From Microcaldota archaeon (lineage in GTDB: Archaea; Micrarchaeota; Micrarchaeia; Micrarchaeales; Micrarchaeaceae), in contig JAKAPD010000017.1 in NCBI GenBank assembly GCA_021812025.1, positions 1-8,906 on the forward strand: 8,906 nt of DNA, in the 5' to 3' direction. The notes under the pieces are model-generated. The model searched no databases and had not been told where the DNA came from. It saw only the letters and a program-made list of their open reading frames with translations. Positions within the stretch are counted from its first letter, which is position 1. Each line of letters begins with the position of its first letter. Positions 7,139 to 8,906 of this stretch are shown here, piece after piece. Both the position numbers and the translations under genes were made by a program.

Positions 7139-7762
7139 CGCCTCATATATGTCGGCTATTCCTCTTATCAATATATAGATGACCGCAGTGGCGACCAGCA
7201 CATAACCTACGGTAAGCGGCCAGCCCCAAACATATACCAGCACCAAATATCCGAATGCCATCCCCTTTAGCGCCGCACCGAAGAATCTGCCTAACGCAGA
7301 GGTATAGAGCGCACTGGCGAACCTGTTCTTTAATCTAGAGGATGTGCCCTTCACTGCGAACATCGCATCAACAAACGAATGCCTCAATACCACGATGAAG
7401 AGCACCCAGATAGGGATGAGCGTCAAGTAGACAAAAGTTATCCAGAGCACATATTCTATGACGCGGTCGCCTGCTATATCCAGCCTTCCGGAATACGAGT
7501 ACTTTATTGAAATAGAGTTTTTGTACCTCGAAACCAATTTTTTCTTCGCTGGATTTCCGGAAACCGCAGACAGATAATCAAAAAACGTGACTTTCCCGGA
7601 GCTCGCTTCCCCCACTGCGGCAAAGCCGTCGAGCGCATCTAGCACGAACATAATTAGCATCAGAAGTAGTATGGCAACCGGATTGAACTTTACGAATATG
7701 AGATACACTATCGGAAATACAAGGAAAGTCCTGACGAGTGTGATAAGATCCGCAGACCTCAT
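7121..7762 (-). CDS. CDP-alcohol phosphatidyltransferase-like membrane protein with insert in the catalytic motif
   Basis: Probably transfers a phospho-lipid group from a CDP-activated donor to an alcohol at the membrane, making a polar lipid precursor. The 213-aa form has SADLITLVRTFLVFPIV (3-19), resembling the family's N-terminal (P)NxLTxxR segment. It also has DALDGFAA (D42, D45, G46, A49) and GRLDIAGD (G92, D95, D99), the two halves of the motif DxxDGxxAR-x8-GxxxDxxxD. The halves are about 32 residues further apart than usual, the Arg after A49 is Val, and the Gly is one residue nearer to D95. Hydrophobic segments lie at about 5-23, 28-45, 101-126 and 161-200, the last probably two helices. 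The frame also allows an ATG at 7831, but that lies inside tRNA-Gln; the ATG at 7762 sits 31 bases from a TATA-like box. The substrate (glycerol, inositol or serine type) cannot be told. The stop is TAG. Confidence 0.8.
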   Translation of the reverse strand: MRSADLITLVRTFLVFPIVYLIFVKFNPVAILLLMLIMFVLDALDGFAAVGEASSGKVTFFDYLSAVSGNPAKKKLVSRYKNSISIKYSYSGRLDIAGDRVIEYVLWITFVYLTLIPIWVLFIVVLRHSFVDAMFAVKGTSSRLKNRFASALYTSALGRFFGAALKGMAFGYLVLVYVWGWPLTVGYVLVATAVIYILIRGIADIYEALSDVV

Positions 7763-7788
7763 GATATCAGAGGTATCAATCAACAAGG

Positions 7789-7798
7789 AATAATAAGC
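7789..7798. promoter_or_regulatory. Shared TATA-like element of divergent genes
   Basis: AATAATAAG (7789-7797) is centred at 7793, which is 31 bases from the tRNA-Gln 5' end (7824, +) and 31 bases from the ATG at 7762 (-). On the minus strand it reads CTTATTATT, preceded by GCAAAAG; on the plus strand it is preceded by CAACAAGG. Both flanks could act as a purine-rich BRE. Initiation 26-27 bases away would leave a short trimmed leader on the tRNA and about a 5-base leader on the mRNA. Confidence 0.45.
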
Positions 7799-7823
7799 TT
7801 TTGCGATACAATCTATCAATTGC

Positions 7824-7896
7824 AGTCCCATCGTCTAGTGGCCAAGGACCGCGGGCTTTGGACCCGTGTACACCGGTTCGAATCCGGTTGGGACTA
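7824..7896 (+). tRNA. tRNA-Gln (anticodon UUG)
   Basis: A full 73-base cloverleaf can be drawn. The acceptor stem AGTCCCA/TGGGACT has 7 pairs with discriminator A at 7896. The D arm is GTCT...GGAC. The anticodon stem GCGGG/CCCGT (one G-U pair) encloses the 7-base loop CTTTGGA with anticodon TTG at 7858-7860, which reads CAA and, by wobble, CAG. The variable loop has 4 bases, and the T arm ACCGG-TTCGAAT-CCGGT is perfect. There is no intron, and CCA is not encoded (the following bases are CCT). A1-U72 fits archaeal tRNA-Gln, where GatDE uses this pair to recognise mischarged Glu-tRNA-Gln. Confidence 0.97.
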
Positions 7897-7913
7897 CCTC
7901 TTAAAGTGGGCCC

Positions 7914-8783
7914 ATGATCGAATGGTATTATCTGATAATAATATCAGCCGTATTAAACGCACTTACGCTGATAATCAAGAAGCAGCTATTAAGGCTAGAG
8001 CACGCGCTCAGTTTCAGCGCTTCCGTGACTTTTATCACTGCCCTACTATCGCTTTCCCTAATACCGTTCGTTAGTTTTTCTATTTCGATGTATCAATTGC
8101 TGCTTCTCTTTTTATACAGCTTTTTGCTTGCGCTGACCTATTGGGTGTCGGCTAGGCTCTTCAGGCATGGCAGTCTCTCTACAGGTTCTGCCTTGTACGG
8201 AATCCTTCCGATAATAGTCACAGTTATTCTCGCATTTCTTTTCCTATCTGAGAATCTTGGGACAGTGAAGTATTTTGCAATACTGGTAATCCTGCTTGCA
8301 GCGTTCATAATGGTGGAGCAATCCAACAAGAAAAGGGACCCATGGCAAAAGCGTTACTACGATATAGCGATAGTGGCGACCACCCTGCTTATAGGAATCG
8401 CAAATATCCTGCTTAAATATTCGTTTTTGCAGCAGATAGGCATTTTCACCTTCATCTTCTTTACCGGCATATTTACACCGGTTATAATCATAGTCCTTAT
8501 GCTCAGCAAACCAACCGAGTACAAAAAAGAGACGATTACAGATATGAAAAAGTTCATAAGGCCAATAATATTATTTTCGGCGCTGACGCTCGCCTACCGC
8601 ATTTTTCTATATAGCGCAATCGCGAGTACAGATGTAAGCCTCGCCATTCCATTATCGAGCGCCGTGATAATAATAATAACTGTGCTTTCTGGAGGTTTCT
8701 TCTTCGGTGAGCACCACATGCGCAGGAAGCTCCTATTCTCGGCAATAATGCTGGTTGCCGCATATTTCCTCGTCGTAGCGTAG
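7914..8783 (+). CDS. EamA/DMT-superfamily membrane transporter
   Basis: An integral membrane protein of 289 aa with about ten hydrophobic helices (roughly 3-22, 33-52, 58-80, 92-112, 117-135, 149-169, 174-197, 213-235, 241-263, 272-288). The two five-helix halves resemble each other. Each has a helix of the form SALYGILPIIVTVILAFLFLSE (91-113) or SLAIPLSSAVIIIITVLSGGFFFGE (242-266) that ends in a conserved Glu, the hallmark of EamA (DUF6) repeats. Members export amino acids, other metabolites or nucleotide sugars; the substrate cannot be read here. The start ATG lies only 17 bases after the tRNA-Gln with no separate TATA box in the gap, so it may be read from the tRNA promoter. The upstream GTGGG is at best a weak ribosome-binding site. 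The stop is TAG. Confidence 0.9.
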   Translation: MIEWYYLIIISAVLNALTLIIKKQLLRLEHALSFSASVTFITALLSLSLIPFVSFSISMYQLLLLFLYSFLLALTYWVSARLFRHGSLSTGSALYGILPIIVTVILAFLFLSENLGTVKYFAILVILLAAFIMVEQSNKKRDPWQKRYYDIAIVATTLLIGIANILLKYSFLQQIGIFTFIFFTGIFTPVIIIVLMLSKPTEYKKETITDMKKFIRPIILFSALTLAYRIFLYSAIASTDVSLAIPLSSAVIIIITVLSGGFFFGEHHMRRKLLFSAIMLVAAYFLVVA

Positions 8784-8815
8784 CGATAGGAATAAATTCT
8801 GTTGTAAAAGAATAT

Positions 8816-8874
8816 CTCTGTGATGACTCACGAGGTATTTCTGATTTGTGATGAAAAAGAGAGTCACTGATAAA
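8816..8874 (+). ncRNA. Archaeal C/D box sRNA (2'-O-methylation guide)
   Basis: Four canonical boxes occur in the right order and spacing. Box C GTGATGA is at 8820-8826, D' CTGA at 8841-8844, C' GTGATGA at 8848-8854 and D CTGA at 8867-8870. The guide segments are 14 bases (C to D') and 12 bases (C' to D), and D' to C' is 3 bases; archaeal C/D sRNAs typically have about 12-base guides. The RNA would bind L7Ae, Nop5 and fibrillarin and direct methylation of the base paired to the fifth guide nucleotide before D or D'. This predicts an A in a target AAAUACCUCGUG (D' guide) and a U in UGACUCUCUUUU (D guide). An AT box AATAAATT (8791-8798) just after the EamA stop could be its promoter, though its spacing is short. 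The ends are approximate, and no clear terminal stem is visible. Confidence 0.8.
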
Positions 8875-8906
8875 GTGAATGAATGGATAAGCCGGTAGCG
8901 GGTGCG

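Noticed and set aside
7763..7831. 23-residue N-terminal extension of the CDP-alcohol transferase frame from an ATG at 7831
   Set aside because: The ATG lies inside the acceptor region of tRNA-Gln, and the extension covers the shared promoter box; the ATG at 7762 fits the TATA spacing and the family N-terminus.
8823..8870. 15-codon ORF starting in box C of the C/D sRNA
   Set aside because: Its ATG and TGA are parts of the GTGATGA and CTGA boxes; the RNA explanation accounts for the sequence.
1..8906. CRISPR arrays, insertion sequences, inteins and defence genes
   Set aside because: No direct repeats with spacers, transposase motifs, terminal inverted repeats or intein splice blocks were seen; the conserved blocks of nrdJ and polB are uninterrupted.
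8875..8906. Possible start of a further RNA gene or CDS at the right edge (GC-rich GCCGGTAGCGGGTGCG)
   Set aside because: Only the last bases are visible; no stem or frame can be established before the window ends.

Overview
The window reads as archaeal DNA. The replicative polymerase is an archaeal family B enzyme. The methionine aminopeptidase is the archaeal/eukaryotic type II form, and the ribonucleotide reductase is a B12-dependent class II enzyme. The tRNA-Gln starts with A1-U72 and has no encoded CCA. Promoters are TATA boxes about 26-31 bases from very short or absent leaders, and Arg AGG/AGA and Ile ATA codons are frequent. A C/D box guide RNA near the right edge fits as well. The moderate GC content, tight packing and overlapping genes suggest a small-genome archaeon of the DPANN type (for example Micrarchaeota-like), but this lineage is an inference.

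Layout. Bases 1-2216 (+) hold the class II ribonucleotide reductase, cut at its 5' end by the window edge. A T-rich terminator-like tract follows, then a 154-base convergent gap without a credible gene. Bases 2371-5764 (-) hold a two-gene overlapping unit: family B DNA polymerase, then methionine aminopeptidase. Upstream of polB on the same strand is a 142-aa protein that may be SecB-like. A divergent AT-rich promoter region with a 14-base perfect palindrome (about 6242-6376) separates it from a charged, cysteine-free orphan protein (6377-7138, +). That gene converges on, and overlaps by 18 bases, a CDP-alcohol phosphatidyltransferase-like membrane protein (7121-7762, -). A shared AT box lies exactly midway between that gene and a divergent tRNA-Gln (7824-7896, +). 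An EamA/DMT-type transporter starts 17 bases after the tRNA. A C/D box sRNA with four perfect boxes lies at about 8816-8874.

How the genes work together. This is mainly housekeeping content: dNTP supply, DNA replication, N-terminal Met removal, lipid head-group chemistry, Gln decoding and RNA 2'-O-methylation. I see no mobile element, CRISPR array or defence island. The two observations most worth checking are the C/D box sRNA and the C-terminus of PolB. In PolB an in-frame TGA sits at the single free position of what would otherwise be a canonical PCNA-binding PIP box.
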